Counted from the stretch's first letter, positions 1 through 8,691 are shown. The stretch is DNA of 34,876 bases from Myxococcales bacterium (GCA_903642325.1 CAHJWM010000052.1:1-34876), one strand, 5' to 3'. The notes: generated by a model not told the origin, from the letters alone. Translations and numbers: made by a program.

Positions 1-2
1 CG

Positions 3-1361
3 GCCGAGCCGGCCGCGGGCGTGCCGCGTGATGACCGCGAGCTTCGCCGCGAATTAGTCGAGTTGCGCTCGCGACTCGACGAGATGGATCGCGCGCGTAT
101 CACGCCACCCCTTGCTCCATCCAGACCCGAGCGGTCGCCCCAGTCCAGCGCCGCCCCGGTCAACTTGGAGCGGAGCGCAACCTCGAGGCCGGTGCCAACC
201 GGTCTGCGCATTGGCGGCTACCTCCAGGGGCAGTTCGAAGCAAATCAGCTTTCCGAAAGCCAACTGGACCCGAGCGGCTCACCGCTGAACCAGGACCGCT
301 TCAGCGTGCGTCGTGCGCGGCTTCGGCTCGACCGCGGTTGGGACTACGCCAACGCCACGCTGGAGCTCGACGCGTCGACAACGCGCGGGGTCAATGTGGG
401 CATCCGTCGCGCCGAGGGCTCGCTGTTGTACCGCGGCAACAACAGCGAGGATCTGCCGCCGTTAGTCATGCTTTCACTCGGTGTCACGGATCTGCCTTTC
501 GGCTTCGAGCTCCTCGAGTCTTCGCGTACGCGCCCGTTCATGGAGCGTTCGCTCGGTTCGCTGGCCCTGTTTCCGACAGAGATGGATGCAGGGGTCAAGT
601 TCTCGGGCGCAGTTTCGTTCCTGCGTTACGCCTTTGCGATCACGAATGGGGAACCAGTCGACACTCTTCCGGGACGCTTCCCGCGCGATCCAAACGGAAA
701 GAAAGATTTTTCGGGTCGTGTCGGCGTCGAGGCGCAGCCCCTGAAACAGCTCGCGATCGGCGGTGGAACTTCTTTTTATCAAGGTACGGGCTTTCATCCC
801 GGCGCTGCGGCCACGAAGGCGTCGTTCAACTGGCTCGACATCAACGAGGATCGCACGATTCAACCGAACGAGCTGCAGGCCGTGCCCGCTACGGCAGCCA
901 CCCCGTCCTCGAATTTCGAGCGCTGGGCGTACGCGGTCGATGTGGAGGTCGGGCTTCGAACCCGTTACGGCAACACGCGCTTGGTCGCCGAGGGCTTTCT
1001 GGCTTCGAATATGGACCGGGCCTATCTCGTGGCAGATCCGGGCCTGAGCGGGATCGATCTACGCGAAGCGGGAGGGTATGTGGCGCTCGTGCAGGACGTC
1101 ACGCGCTTCGGCCAGGTCGGGTTTCGGTTTTCCTACTACGATCCCAATGCGGATTTTTTTCAAAGCCTGCGTGGGCATCAAGTGCCCTCCTCCTTGTCGG
1201 TGAGCACCCTGTCGCCGATGCTGGCACTGCGCCTGCCGGACCGAGCGCGGCTCTCCTTCCAGTATGATTTCGTGCACGACTCTCTAGCCAAAGATGCCCG
1301 CGGCGTGCCGACCGACGCCAAGAACAACCAGCTCACGCTGCGCCTTCAGGTAGAGCTATGA
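3..1361 (+). CDS. Phosphate-selective porin (OprO/OprP)-like outer-membrane protein, 5' end outside window
   Basis: The reading frame is open to the left edge, and the first in-frame start (GTG at 21) gives a protein without a signal peptide. The true start is therefore probably upstream and this is a partial gene. Counting from the GTG, residues 6-26 are a charged heptad-like coiled coil (RELRRELVELRSRLDEM), residues 27-60 a Pro/Ser-rich linker, and residues 61-446 a beta-barrel opening with GLRIGGYLQGQFEAN and an RRARLRLDRGW stretch, as in the OprO/OprP porin family. A short N-terminal coiled coil before the barrel is common in these trimeric porins. The last strand ends LTLRLQVEL. The stop overlaps the next start by 4 bases, so the genes are probably co-translated. 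Family assignment is fairly safe. Phosphate as substrate is not: the family name is broader than its proven substrates, and the neighbours are a TonB system. Confidence 0.75.
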   Translation, partial: AEPAAGVPRDDRELRRELVELRSRLDEMDRARITPPLAPSRPERSPQSSAAPVNLERSATSRPVPTGLRIGGYLQGQFEANQLSESQLDPSGSPLNQDRFSVRRARLRLDRGWDYANATLELDASTTRGVNVGIRRAEGSLLYRGNNSEDLPPLVMLSLGVTDLPFGFELLESSRTRPFMERSLGSLALFPTEMDAGVKFSGAVSFLRYAFAITNGEPVDTLPGRFPRDPNGKKDFSGRVGVEAQPLKQLAIGGGTSFYQGTGFHPGAAATKASFNWLDINEDRTIQPNELQAVPATAATPSSNFERWAYAVDVEVGLRTRYGNTRLVAEGFLASNMDRAYLVADPGLSGIDLREAGGYVALVQDVTRFGQVGFRFSYYDPNADFFQSLRGHQVPSSLSVSTLSPMLALRLPDRARLSFQYDFVHDSLAKDARGVPTDAKNNQLTLRLQVEL

Positions 1362-2347
1362 ACGGTTTGGCTGGAGGCTTTTTAGCGCTCTCCGTGCTCG
1401 CCTGTTCGGGCACCCCGCAAACGGCTGGGCTGCACGAGCCGTTGCGCGTCAATTATGGCGGCGGGCGCAACGCGCAATTCATTGCCGCCCCGCTGCCCGG
1501 ATGGAAGCCGTTGAGCGACGCGGAGACGCTGGCCAACGTCGTCCCACAGGCGCCGACGATTTCACTGAACGTGGCCGCCAGTGTGGTCCGCGTCTCCGAC
1601 ACGGGTCTCGTGATCAGTGGCGCGACCTCGAGCGAGGCCGTGGCCGTCGGCATTCGCTTCCTCGATTTGGGCAGCGGCTACTGGGTCTTGCCCGTGGCCG
1701 GCCAAGACCCAACCCGCCCGGGAACTTTCACTTGGTCGGCGACGCTGGATTTCGGCTCCGCCATCACAGCGGGGTTTCACCCCCTGACCGTCGTGGCGAT
1801 CGACAGCGCGGGTCACGCCGGTACCCAAACGGAGACGGAGCTATGCATACAGTCCGATATTCCCGACAACTTGAGCTCCTGCTCCGCGGGCTCAAAACCC
1901 CCGACGACCGTGCTCAGTATGGTGTGGGACACACCCGTTGACCTCGATTTGCGCGTGGTCACGCCCGCGGGCAAAACCGTGGATCCCAAACATCCGAGCA
2001 CAGCCGTCGCATTGAAAGGTGTCGTCGACCCCAGCCTGAAAGGCACGGGTATCTTCGACACAGACGCCGAACGCGGCTGCGTCGACACCGGACATCGGCG
2101 CGAAAACTTAGTGTGGCAGGACGCACCCGACCCGGGCCGCTACCTCGTGTACGCAAGCTTGTATTCCGCTTGCTCGCAGCCCGCGGTGCGCTTCACTGTG
2201 TCACTGAACCAGCCGGGCCCCGCTGAAGACGGCGGTGTGCACCATCTGCTCAGCACTTTCGAGCGCACGGGCGAGCTACTCGCCATGGACGCCGACGGAG
2301 GCACGAAGCTCGGGCTCTTCGTCACCGAATTCGTCGTGCAGCCCTGA
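1358..2347 (+). CDS. Outer-membrane or periplasmic lipoprotein with YfaP/DUF2135-like C-terminal domain
   Basis: This 329-residue protein begins with a short hydrophobic signal and a lipobox VLAC, with the lipidated Cys at residue 16. Residues about 65-160 form a beta-rich Ig-like segment. Residues about 183-286 resemble the YfaP/DUF2135 fold, with the characteristic WDTPVDLDLRVVTPAG opening and, later, ENLVWQDAPDPGRYLVYASLY, where the family usually has a VW...P.G.Y strand pair. Several cysteines (163, 175, 241, 272) could form disulfides. The ATGA overlap with the porin gene and the 16-base gap to exbB place it in the same operon. No enzymatic residues are evident. I infer a structural or substrate-binding accessory for the porin or the receptor; the precise role is unknown. 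Confidence 0.7.
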   Translation: MNGLAGGFLALSVLACSGTPQTAGLHEPLRVNYGGGRNAQFIAAPLPGWKPLSDAETLANVVPQAPTISLNVAASVVRVSDTGLVISGATSSEAVAVGIRFLDLGSGYWVLPVAGQDPTRPGTFTWSATLDFGSAITAGFHPLTVVAIDSAGHAGTQTETELCIQSDIPDNLSSCSAGSKPPTTVLSMVWDTPVDLDLRVVTPAGKTVDPKHPSTAVALKGVVDPSLKGTGIFDTDAERGCVDTGHRRENLVWQDAPDPGRYLVYASLYSACSQPAVRFTVSLNQPGPAEDGGVHHLLSTFERTGELLAMDADGGTKLGLFVTEFVVQP

Positions 2348-2363
2348 ACACAAAGGCAATGCC

Positions 2364-3125
2364 ATGTTGATCGAACGCTTACTCAAGGTTGCCCTGCTCG
2401 GCTCGAGCTGGGTGTTGTATCTGCTGCTCTTCCTTTCGGTGCTCTCGTTTTCCACGATGGTCGAGCGCTATTTGTACTTTCGCCGCAACAGCGGCGACTT
2501 CGAGTCGCTTCGCCGGCAGCTGCGGAACACTTTGCAAGAAGGGGACCTGGGCGCAGCCGAAAAACTGCTCGCCGCGAGCCAGGCAGTCGAGGCGCGGGTC
2601 GCGCTGGAAGCGCTGCACTGGGCCCACGGCGGTCCCGGCGCCATGACGGATGCGGTCGATTCCGAGCTGGCTCGCGTGAAACAAGAGCTCGAGCGCGGCA
2701 CGAACTTACTCGGTACGCTCGGTAACAATGCGCCCTTCGTCGGCCTGCTGGGCACGGTGCTCGGCGTCATCATCTCCTTCCACGCCCTGGGTGACGCCGG
2801 TCAAAACACGCAGGCCATGGGCGGGGTGATGGCCGGCATCTCGGAAGCGCTCGTTGCAACGGGGGTAGGCTTGTTCGTGGCGCTGCCTGCGGTCGTCGCC
2901 TACAACGCCATCCAGAGAAAGATCGGCGAGGTCGAAGCTAATTCTCTGTCCTTGACCAAGTTGCTCACGGCTTACGTGCGAGCGGCCGATCGCGCAGCCC
3001 AAGGCGGGGCCCCCGCGTTCGAGACTGACCCGCGTTCCGGCCTGCAGCCTGCGGATGAGTTCGAGCCCGCTAGCGCAGGCCACGCGAGCGTGCGCGCAGT
3101 GAAGCTCGCCGGGGCCACGGAGTAA
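2364..3125 (+). CDS. exbB: ExbB/TolQ-type proton channel subunit
   Basis: This is an inner-membrane MotA/TolQ/ExbB family proton-channel protein that, with ExbD, powers TonB. I chose ATG 2364 (253 aa) because the protein then starts with MLIERLLKVALLGSSW leading directly into the first membrane helix and an AAAGG ribosome-binding site lies 7 bases upstream. The longer open frame from 2235 runs inside the preceding gene. Helices lie at about residues 10-32, 115-140 and 155-185. The signature segments LGTLGNNAPFVGLLGTVLG and ISEALVATGVGLFVALPA are intact. The cytoplasmic loop between helices 1 and 2 is charged, and the C-terminal 50 residues are acidic and low-complexity. exbD follows after 4 bases. 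ExbB rather than TolQ is inferred from the adjacent TonB and receptor genes. Confidence 0.92.
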   Translation: MLIERLLKVALLGSSWVLYLLLFLSVLSFSTMVERYLYFRRNSGDFESLRRQLRNTLQEGDLGAAEKLLAASQAVEARVALEALHWAHGGPGAMTDAVDSELARVKQELERGTNLLGTLGNNAPFVGLLGTVLGVIISFHALGDAGQNTQAMGGVMAGISEALVATGVGLFVALPAVVAYNAIQRKIGEVEANSLSLTKLLTAYVRAADRAAQGGAPAFETDPRSGLQPADEFEPASAGHASVRAVKLAGATE

Positions 3126-3129
3126 GCCC

Positions 3130-3540
3130 ATGGCGGGCGTCACGCAAAGCGGTTCCCGGCGGGGTGGCATCGTCGGCATCAATGTCACACCGATGGTCGA
3201 CGTCGTGCTGGTGCTTTTGATCATCATGATGGTTTCGGCCACGTACATCGTGTCTCAAAGCCTCAAGGTGCAATTGCCGAAGACTGCATCCTCGGACGAG
3301 ACGGTGGCCAAGACGTACACCGTCACCGTGACCAAGGAGGGCAACTACTTTTACAACGACAAGCCGGTGAGTCGGGCCGGTTTGATTGCGCAGCTGCATT
3401 CCGCGGCCGCGCAAAGCAAAGACGTGAATCTCGTGATCACTGCAGATGAGGACGCGCACCACGGCAAGGTAGTGAGTGTGATTGATTTGGCGAAGGTCGA
3501 GGGCATCACCAAGTTCGCGATCAACGTCGAGAAAAAGTAG
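3130..3540 (+). CDS. exbD: ExbD/TolR-type proton channel subunit
   Basis: This 136-residue biopolymer-transport protein has a short cytoplasmic N-terminus, one membrane helix (about residues 17-40) and a periplasmic domain of about 95 residues. The helix holds the essential proton-carrying aspartate in the segment NVTPMVDVVLVLL, at Asp24. The periplasmic part (ITADEDAHHGKVVSVIDLAKVEGITKFAI) matches the ExbD/TolR fold, and its length is normal for the family. It is separated from exbB by 4 bases and from tonB by 2, so the three are almost certainly translated together and made in fixed ratio. Assignment as ExbD rather than TolR rests on the adjoining tonB gene. Confidence 0.92.
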   Translation: MAGVTQSGSRRGGIVGINVTPMVDVVLVLLIIMMVSATYIVSQSLKVQLPKTASSDETVAKTYTVTVTKEGNYFYNDKPVSRAGLIAQLHSAAAQSKDVNLVITADEDAHHGKVVSVIDLAKVEGITKFAINVEKK

Positions 3541-3542
3541 TC

Positions 3543-4250
3543 GTGGCGCGGCGTCCAGGGCTTCTCATCATCAGTCTGGCGGTGCACGGCGCACTGGCCG
3601 TGGCCATCGGCAGCATCGAGATCAAAAAATCCCGCGCCGCCACTGCCATCTCTTACGCAGAAACCCAGAAAAAAAAGCCACCGCCCCCGCCGCCTGCCAA
3701 AATCGATCCGACACCGGCCGAGAAGAACCCACCCGCGCACGCCCTCGCTCATCGCGCCGCGCCGGTTCCCGAGCAAGCGCCGCCACCGAAGGCCGCCGAA
3801 GCCGCGCTCGATGCCATGCCGGATTTTGGCGTCTCCCTCAGCGGTGGAGTCGACGGTACGGGCATCTCGTTGCCCGTGGGCGGCGGCGGCCTCGGTCGCG
3901 ATAAATCAGCGGTGGAGAAGGTCTTTCATAAAGCTGCGCCAGTCGCCGCGGTCTTACCCGGCGATGGTTGCGATGATCCGCCGGCCAAGCCCAAACCCAT
4001 CTCAGTGCCGCAGCCGGGGTACACGCCGGATGCCATCGCAAGCGCGGTGGAAGGTAAAGTTCGAGTCCAAATCACGGTCGATGAGACGGGCAAGGTGGTC
4101 GACGTGAAGCTCATTCAGGGGCTTGGTCACGGCCTAGACGAGGCGGCACTGCAAGCCGCTCGCAGCGCGACCTTCTCTCCCGCGGTTCACTGCGGCAAAC
4201 CGACGCGCGCCACGTTCACGCTCGGCATGCGCTTCAAGCTGCCGACCTGA
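3543..4250 (+). CDS. tonB: TonB energy transducer
   Basis: This GTG-started, 235-residue protein has the full TonB layout. Its N-terminal helix (residues about 6-24) carries the conserved S-x3-H motif (Ser11, His15) that couples to ExbB/ExbD. A Pro/Lys-rich periplasmic spacer follows (45-85, including a run of six prolines), then a Gly-rich stretch (94-120) and the C-terminal TonB domain (about 155-235, with KVRVQITVDETGKVVDVKLIQG and LDEAALQAARSATFSPA). Two cysteines bracket this domain (Cys143 and Cys217); an internal disulfide is possible but not shown. The gene follows exbD by 2 bases and precedes the receptor by 21 bases, so it is probably dedicated to that receptor. Confidence 0.9.
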   Translation: MARRPGLLIISLAVHGALAVAIGSIEIKKSRAATAISYAETQKKKPPPPPPAKIDPTPAEKNPPAHALAHRAAPVPEQAPPPKAAEAALDAMPDFGVSLSGGVDGTGISLPVGGGGLGRDKSAVEKVFHKAAPVAAVLPGDGCDDPPAKPKPISVPQPGYTPDAIASAVEGKVRVQITVDETGKVVDVKLIQGLGHGLDEAALQAARSATFSPAVHCGKPTRATFTLGMRFKLPT

Positions 4251-4271
4251 CCGCGTTTCTGGACATTCCTA

Positions 4272-6923
4272 GTGCGTCGCACGTCTCTCTGTCCGCTTCT
4301 GGCGCTAGCTCTCCTAGTATGCCCCCCGGCACGCGCGCAAAATGCTCCGCAAACGGGTGAGGACGCGGCGCGTCCACGCTTGACCCGCGCTCCGAAGCTC
4401 ACGAAATTCGTGGAGGCGGCCTATCCAGAAGCAGAAAAGGCGTCCGGCCGCACCGCGTCCGTCGTCGTGCAAATTGCGATCTCCGTAACGGGCACGGTCG
4501 ACGCCGTGAAGGTGATCGAGTCCGCCGGCCCCGCTTTCGATCAAGCGGCGATCGTCGCCATTCAGCAATTCGTCTTCGAGCCGGCGGAGGTCAACAATCG
4601 GCCTTCGCCGATCCGTATCAACTATCGCTACGATTTCGTGATTCAAGAACAGGCCCCGACCACCGCGCAATTCACCGGCCTTGTGAAAAATCACGAAAAG
4701 GGTGAGGCACTGGCCGGTGTCAGCGTGGCGCTCGACAACGGCATGACCGCCCTGACCGACGCCGCCGGTCACTTCGAAATCGATGGTGTCGAGCCGGGCA
4801 AACATCGCGTCACGTTGTCTCGAGCCGACCTCAAAGCGCTGCAAAGCGAGGAAGCCTTCGAGGCCGGTAAGAAAGTCGATGCAACCTACGAAGTCGACTT
4901 CAATACTCCGGAAAAGGAAGCCGAGGGCGACAGCGACGATCTGGAAATCGTGATCGTCGCTCCCACGCTGACCAAACAGGTTGTTTCGACCAAAGTCGAC
5001 GCCGACCAAGCGCGGCGCGTGGCCGGCACGCAGGGGGACGTGCTCAAAGTCGTCGAAAATTTGCCGGGCGTCGCGCGGGCGACGGCGGGCTCCGGGCAAG
5101 TCGTGGTCTGGGGCGCGGCGCCGGAGGACACCCGCGTTTACGTGGATGGCATGCGCATTCCGCTCCTTTACCACTATGGCGGTTTTCGGTCCGTGATCCA
5201 TTCCGACATGGTGCGCTCGGTCGAGCTCATTCCGGGCGGCTACGGCGCGCAGTACGGCCGCGGTTTGGGTGGGCTAATCCAAGTCGAGACGCGCGCCCCT
5301 GCGACCGACCGCTGGCATGGCAGTGCCGCGCTCGACACGATCGACGCGGCCGCCGCGGCGACGGGACCGATTGCCGACAAGGTTTCGTTCGCGATCGCAG
5401 GCCGGCGGAGCCATCTGGATTGGGTACTGAACCAGGTGACCACGAAAGACGTCGCCGCATTCTTCCCCATCCCGCAATATTACGACGGGCAGGCGCACGT
5501 TCGGTATCAACCCGCTAAAAACAGCTACTTAGAAGTGGGTGGTATGCTCTCTTCGGATCAGGTGTCGCGTCAGGTCGCCAACTCCGATCCGGCGTATCGC
5601 CGGGAGGAGAATCGTAGTCTCAGGTTCCAGCGCGCTTACGTGCGCTACGAAACCGAGACAGAAGGCGGCGGCAAGGTCAGCGTGCTGCCTTGGCTGGGCT
5701 GGGATCGCTCGACCTTGACCGGGCGATTCGGCGGCACGCCGACGGTGCTGCAGGTCGACTCGCGCGATTATGGCTTTCGGACCAGCTATCGCGGACGGGC
5801 GGCGCCATTCCTCACTACGGAGGTCGGCTTGGATTTGGAAGCCGCGAGCCATTCCGCGCGGCGCGTGGGGTCGGTTACCGCGCCGCCGCGCGAGGGCGAT
5901 GCGCGCGCGTTTGGCCAGCCGCCCTCTGACCAGGTGAATGTAGACACGTGGGACACGGCGGAGGGCAGTGCGGCGCCCTACATAGAAGGTGATTTTTCAT
6001 TGCTCGGCGATCACTTGCACATCGTGCCGGGGCTCCGCTTGGAACCACAGTTTACGAGCGTCAACAAGCGTGTACCGACCGAAGGCGTGTTCGCGCCGGT
6101 AGGCGTGTACACGTCGGATACTGCGCTCGAGCCGCGCTTGGCGGTTCGCTATGCGATGGCGCCGCGGGTCACGTTCAAGGCGGCCTTTGGTCAATATCGG
6201 CAAGCCGCGCAGCCCGAGGATCTCTCGGCTTCTTTCGGCAATTCCACGCTGCAGTCCTCGCGCGCGACGCACACCTTATTGGGCGGAGCGTTCCAGCTTA
6301 GTACCACCCTCAGTTTAGAGACGACCGTTTTTCACATCTCTTCCGACCGCCTCACCGTCAGAAATCCCTCGAGCTCGCCGCTGATCGCGCAAGCCCTCGT
6401 CAACGGGGGCGAAGGGCGCTCGTACGGCGCGCAGTTTTTACTGCGCCGCGAGATTGCGAGCGGCTTCTTCGGTTGGGTTGCGTACACGATTTTGCGCAGC
6501 GAACGTCAGGATGCGGCGGGCGCTGATTACCGCTTGTTCGACTATGACCAAACGCATGTGCTGACGGCGTTGGCTTCGTATGATCTAGGCAAAGGCTTCG
6601 ACGTCGGGGTGCGCGGTCGCTACGCAACGGGCTATCCACGTACGCCGGTCGTGGGCTCGTACTTCGAATCTCGCACGGCCAGCTATCAGCCAATCTTGGG
6701 TGCGAAAAACGCGATTCGCATTCCCGCCTTCGTGGAGCTGGACGTGCGCGTGTCCAAGCGCTTCAAGCTTCCGCGGAGCAGCATCGAGCTCTACCTGGAC
6801 GTACAAAACGTGACCAATCGCGATAACCCAGAAGAGATTGCGTACAACGCGGATTACACGCAACGGCGCTACATCGAGGGCTTGCCGATCTTGCCGGTGC
6901 TGGGGATCAAATGGGAGCTTTGA
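4272..6923 (+). CDS. TonB-dependent receptor with N-terminal TonB C-terminal-like domain
   Basis: This GTG-started 883-residue outer-membrane receptor has a signal peptide cleaved near ARA-QN (residues 20-23). Domains in order: a TonB C-terminal-like domain (about 42-122; FVEAAYPEAEKASGRTASVVVQIAISV, then VFEPA), a carboxypeptidase regulatory-like beta-sandwich (about 133-208; TGLVKNHEKGEALAGVSVAL), a TonB-box-like EIVIVAP (225-231), a plug (about 240-345; GDVLKVVENLPGVAR and YVDGMRIPLLYHYGG) and a 22-strand-type barrel to the C-terminus. Fusing a TonB-like domain to a receptor is unusual outside deltaproteobacteria, although related 'TonB family protein/TonB-dependent receptor' annotations exist. 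The substrate cannot be read from the sequence. The stop overlaps the next gene, so receptor and lipoprotein are probably partners. Confidence 0.88.
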   Translation: MRRTSLCPLLALALLVCPPARAQNAPQTGEDAARPRLTRAPKLTKFVEAAYPEAEKASGRTASVVVQIAISVTGTVDAVKVIESAGPAFDQAAIVAIQQFVFEPAEVNNRPSPIRINYRYDFVIQEQAPTTAQFTGLVKNHEKGEALAGVSVALDNGMTALTDAAGHFEIDGVEPGKHRVTLSRADLKALQSEEAFEAGKKVDATYEVDFNTPEKEAEGDSDDLEIVIVAPTLTKQVVSTKVDADQARRVAGTQGDVLKVVENLPGVARATAGSGQVVVWGAAPEDTRVYVDGMRIPLLYHYGGFRSVIHSDMVRSVELIPGGYGAQYGRGLGGLIQVETRAPATDRWHGSAALDTIDAAAAATGPIADKVSFAIAGRRSHLDWVLNQVTTKDVAAFFPIPQYYDGQAHVRYQPAKNSYLEVGGMLSSDQVSRQVANSDPAYRREENRSLRFQRAYVRYETETEGGGKVSVLPWLGWDRSTLTGRFGGTPTVLQVDSRDYGFRTSYRGRAAPFLTTEVGLDLEAASHSARRVGSVTAPPREGDARAFGQPPSDQVNVDTWDTAEGSAAPYIEGDFSLLGDHLHIVPGLRLEPQFTSVNKRVPTEGVFAPVGVYTSDTALEPRLAVRYAMAPRVTFKAAFGQYRQAAQPEDLSASFGNSTLQSSRATHTLLGGAFQLSTTLSLETTVFHISSDRLTVRNPSSSPLIAQALVNGGEGRSYGAQFLLRREIASGFFGWVAYTILRSERQDAAGADYRLFDYDQTHVLTALASYDLGKGFDVGVRGRYATGYPRTPVVGSYFESRTASYQPILGAKNAIRIPAFVELDVRVSKRFKLPRSSIELYLDVQNVTNRDNPEEIAYNADYTQRRYIEGLPILPVLGIKWEL

Positions 6924-7903
6924 GCACGCGCGCTTTCTTCGCTCTGACACTTGCGCTGTGCACGGCGTGCGTGCCGACCTTCGACGACAATCTATCGCTG
7001 ATCACGGACACGCAAGTGTTGGCCATCTCGTCCGAGCCCGCCGAGGCCGCGCCGGGCGAAGAAGTGCGGCTGAGCGCGCTGGCGGCGGTGCCCGGAGCCA
7101 GCGGCGCCTCTCCGAGGCTCAGTTGGGGCCTGTGCATTGCGCGAAAGCCACTCACCGAGCTTGGCCCAGTGAATCCGGCGTGCGTCCGCGCCCCCAGCGC
7201 GAGCTCGGATGCGAGCCTAGCGCTGGGGGCGGGCAGCAGCGTGAAAGCCACGCTGCCCATGGATGCCTGCCGCCTGTTTGGCCCTAGCCTACCCGAGCCC
7301 ATGAATGGCGAGCCCTCGGGCAGGCCGGTGGATCCCGATCCAACCGGCGGATTCTATCAGCCCGTGTCGGTGACGTTGCTCGAGGACTCGGTCACTACAT
7401 TGGGCGCTGTGCGGATTTTCTGTCCGCCGTCGGGCTTGGACCAAGAACAGTCTGCTGATTTCAATGCAGCTTATCGCCGCAATCAAAACCCGGTCATCGA
7501 CCAGATCGCTAGCCTCGGTGAAGGCGGCGAAGCGAGCCCCGTGCCAGATGAGCCGAGCTCACTGCGCGTGGCCGCCGGCCGACGCGTTGCTCTGCGCGCG
7601 ACCTGGGCTATCTGTCTTGCGGACGCCGCGTGCAGCGGTGCCGAGACGTACCCTGTATTCAATTTCGACTCCCGCGAGCTCGACACGCGCCACGAGTCCA
7701 TCCGCGTCTCGTGGTTCGCCAGCGCCGGCCATTTCGACAATGCCGTCACTGGCCGCGACGAAAACGAGTTCGCCACTGCGACCACCGACAACACCTGGCT
7801 CGCCCCCTCGCAAATTGGCACAACGCGGCTTTGGCTCGTGATCCGCGACGCCCGCGGCGGCCAGTCTTTTCGCACCTTCGAAGTTTCCGTGCAAGGCAGC
7901 TAA
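6911..7903 (+). CDS. Receptor-associated lipoprotein of unknown function
   Basis: This protein of up to 330 residues has a signal sequence and a lipobox-like LCTAC, with the lipidated Cys at residue 20. ATG 6911 overlaps the receptor gene by 13 bases. A TTG at 6920 would give the common 4-base stop/start overlap and keep the signal intact, so either start is possible. Two segments look Ig-like: about residues 35-80 (ISSEPAEAAPGEEVRLSALA) and about 215-310 (LRVAAGRRVALRATWAICL). Cysteines at 76, 94, 117, 165, 234 and 240 suggest disulfides. No catalytic motif is recognisable. By position it resembles lipoproteins that partner TonB-dependent receptors, but I see no SusD-type helical repeats. 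It is the last gene of the operon. Confidence 0.7.
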   Translation: MGALSTRAFFALTLALCTACVPTFDDNLSLITDTQVLAISSEPAEAAPGEEVRLSALAAVPGASGASPRLSWGLCIARKPLTELGPVNPACVRAPSASSDASLALGAGSSVKATLPMDACRLFGPSLPEPMNGEPSGRPVDPDPTGGFYQPVSVTLLEDSVTTLGAVRIFCPPSGLDQEQSADFNAAYRRNQNPVIDQIASLGEGGEASPVPDEPSSLRVAAGRRVALRATWAICLADAACSGAETYPVFNFDSRELDTRHESIRVSWFASAGHFDNAVTGRDENEFATATTDNTWLAPSQIGTTRLWLVIRDARGGQSFRTFEVSVQGS

Positions 7904-7911
7904 GCGCCAAT

Positions 7912-7934
7912 GTCGAGCTTTCGCCGCGCTCGAC
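7912..7934. terminator. Hairpin between convergent genes, possible weak terminator
   Basis: A perfect 7-base inverted repeat (GTCGAGC / GCTCGAC, 9-base loop) sits 8 bases past the lipoprotein stop and before the 3' end of the opposing regulator gene. There is no clear T-tract, so a factor-independent terminator is uncertain. Confidence 0.3.
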
Positions 7935-7958
7935 CGCTCCCGTAATCCGCTTCGCGCG

Positions 7959-8606
7959 CTATTCACGAATGTAACGAATCACGTTGAAGCAGCGGGTTTC
8001 GTGGGTGGCTCGGTTCTCGTAAACGTGCGGGACATCTGCTTTGAAGAAGATGGTGTCGCCGGCGGACAGCTCGTACTTCGTCTCTTGGACGTGAAGACGC
8101 AGTGCGCCAGTCATCACTACGAGTGTCTCCATGGTGCCCTTGCCGTGCGGCTCGCTGCGGTGCACGGCTTTGGGCACGAAGCGCAGCTCGTAAATCTCGA
8201 GGTCCGGCGAGGATCCCCCGGGGGACAGAAGCCGACTCTCCGTACGGCCGTCTGCGCTCTTCAGCGGCGGCGTGTCGCTGGTGCGCAGAATCTTCGCGCC
8301 TCCATCTTCCGAGACACCGAGTAGCTCATGGAAGGGCACGCCCAGGCCCACGGCGACTTTCCACAGTACGGACAGTGTGGGGTTCGTGCGTGAGCCTTCG
8401 ATCTGCGAGAGCGCCGCTCGACTCACGCCGCTCTTTGCGGCCAGGTCGTCGAGGGAGAGGTTTCGCGCCTTGCGGAAGCGCTTCAAGCCGTCGGCCACTC
8501 GTCGCGCGACCTCCGCGGCCCCGAGCTCGTCGCCCGATCCCTGCGCCACGCGTGGGCGCGCTTGCGACGCTGTTTCCGTCTTCGCGCTGGCTTTAGTCGT
8601 CGGCAC
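7959..8606 (-). CDS. XRE-family transcriptional regulator with C-terminal cupin sensor domain
   Basis: This 215-residue protein has a disordered N-terminus, a helix-turn-helix of the XRE/HTH_3 type (about 36-97; [21 protein letters not shown]) and a cupin barrel (about 138-205; [21 protein letters not shown] and [19 protein letters not shown]). Candidate metal or ligand residues in the cupin are His149, His154, Glu160 and His194. In this family the cupin binds a small molecule and alters DNA binding. The gene is divergent from the sulfate importer genes with 172 bases between the starts, so it is a plausible controller of sulfate uptake; CysB and Cbl, the usual regulators, are LysR proteins and absent here. 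The ligand is unknown. The link to the importer is inferred from position only. Confidence 0.85.
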   Translation of the reverse strand: MPTTKASAKTETASQARPRVAQGSGDELGAAEVARRVADGLKRFRKARNLSLDDLAAKSGVSRAALSQIEGSRTNPTLSVLWKVAVGLGVPFHELLGVSEDGGAKILRTSDTPPLKSADGRTESRLLSPGGSSPDLEIYELRFVPKAVHRSEPHGKGTMETLVVMTGALRLHVQETKYELSAGDTIFFKADVPHVYENRATHETRCFNVIRYIRE

Positions 8607-8691
8607 AGCTCTTCCTAGCCGGTGTCGCCCCGCCGCGGCCAGCCCCGTTCATCACTATTCGAAGGCGCTCGCGTGTCGTGGGCTCGCTTGC

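Noticed and set aside
2235-2363. N-terminal extension of ExbB from an upstream start
   Set aside because: The extra 43 residues are Ser-rich, overlap the preceding gene out of frame, and precede a good ribosome-binding site for ATG 2364.
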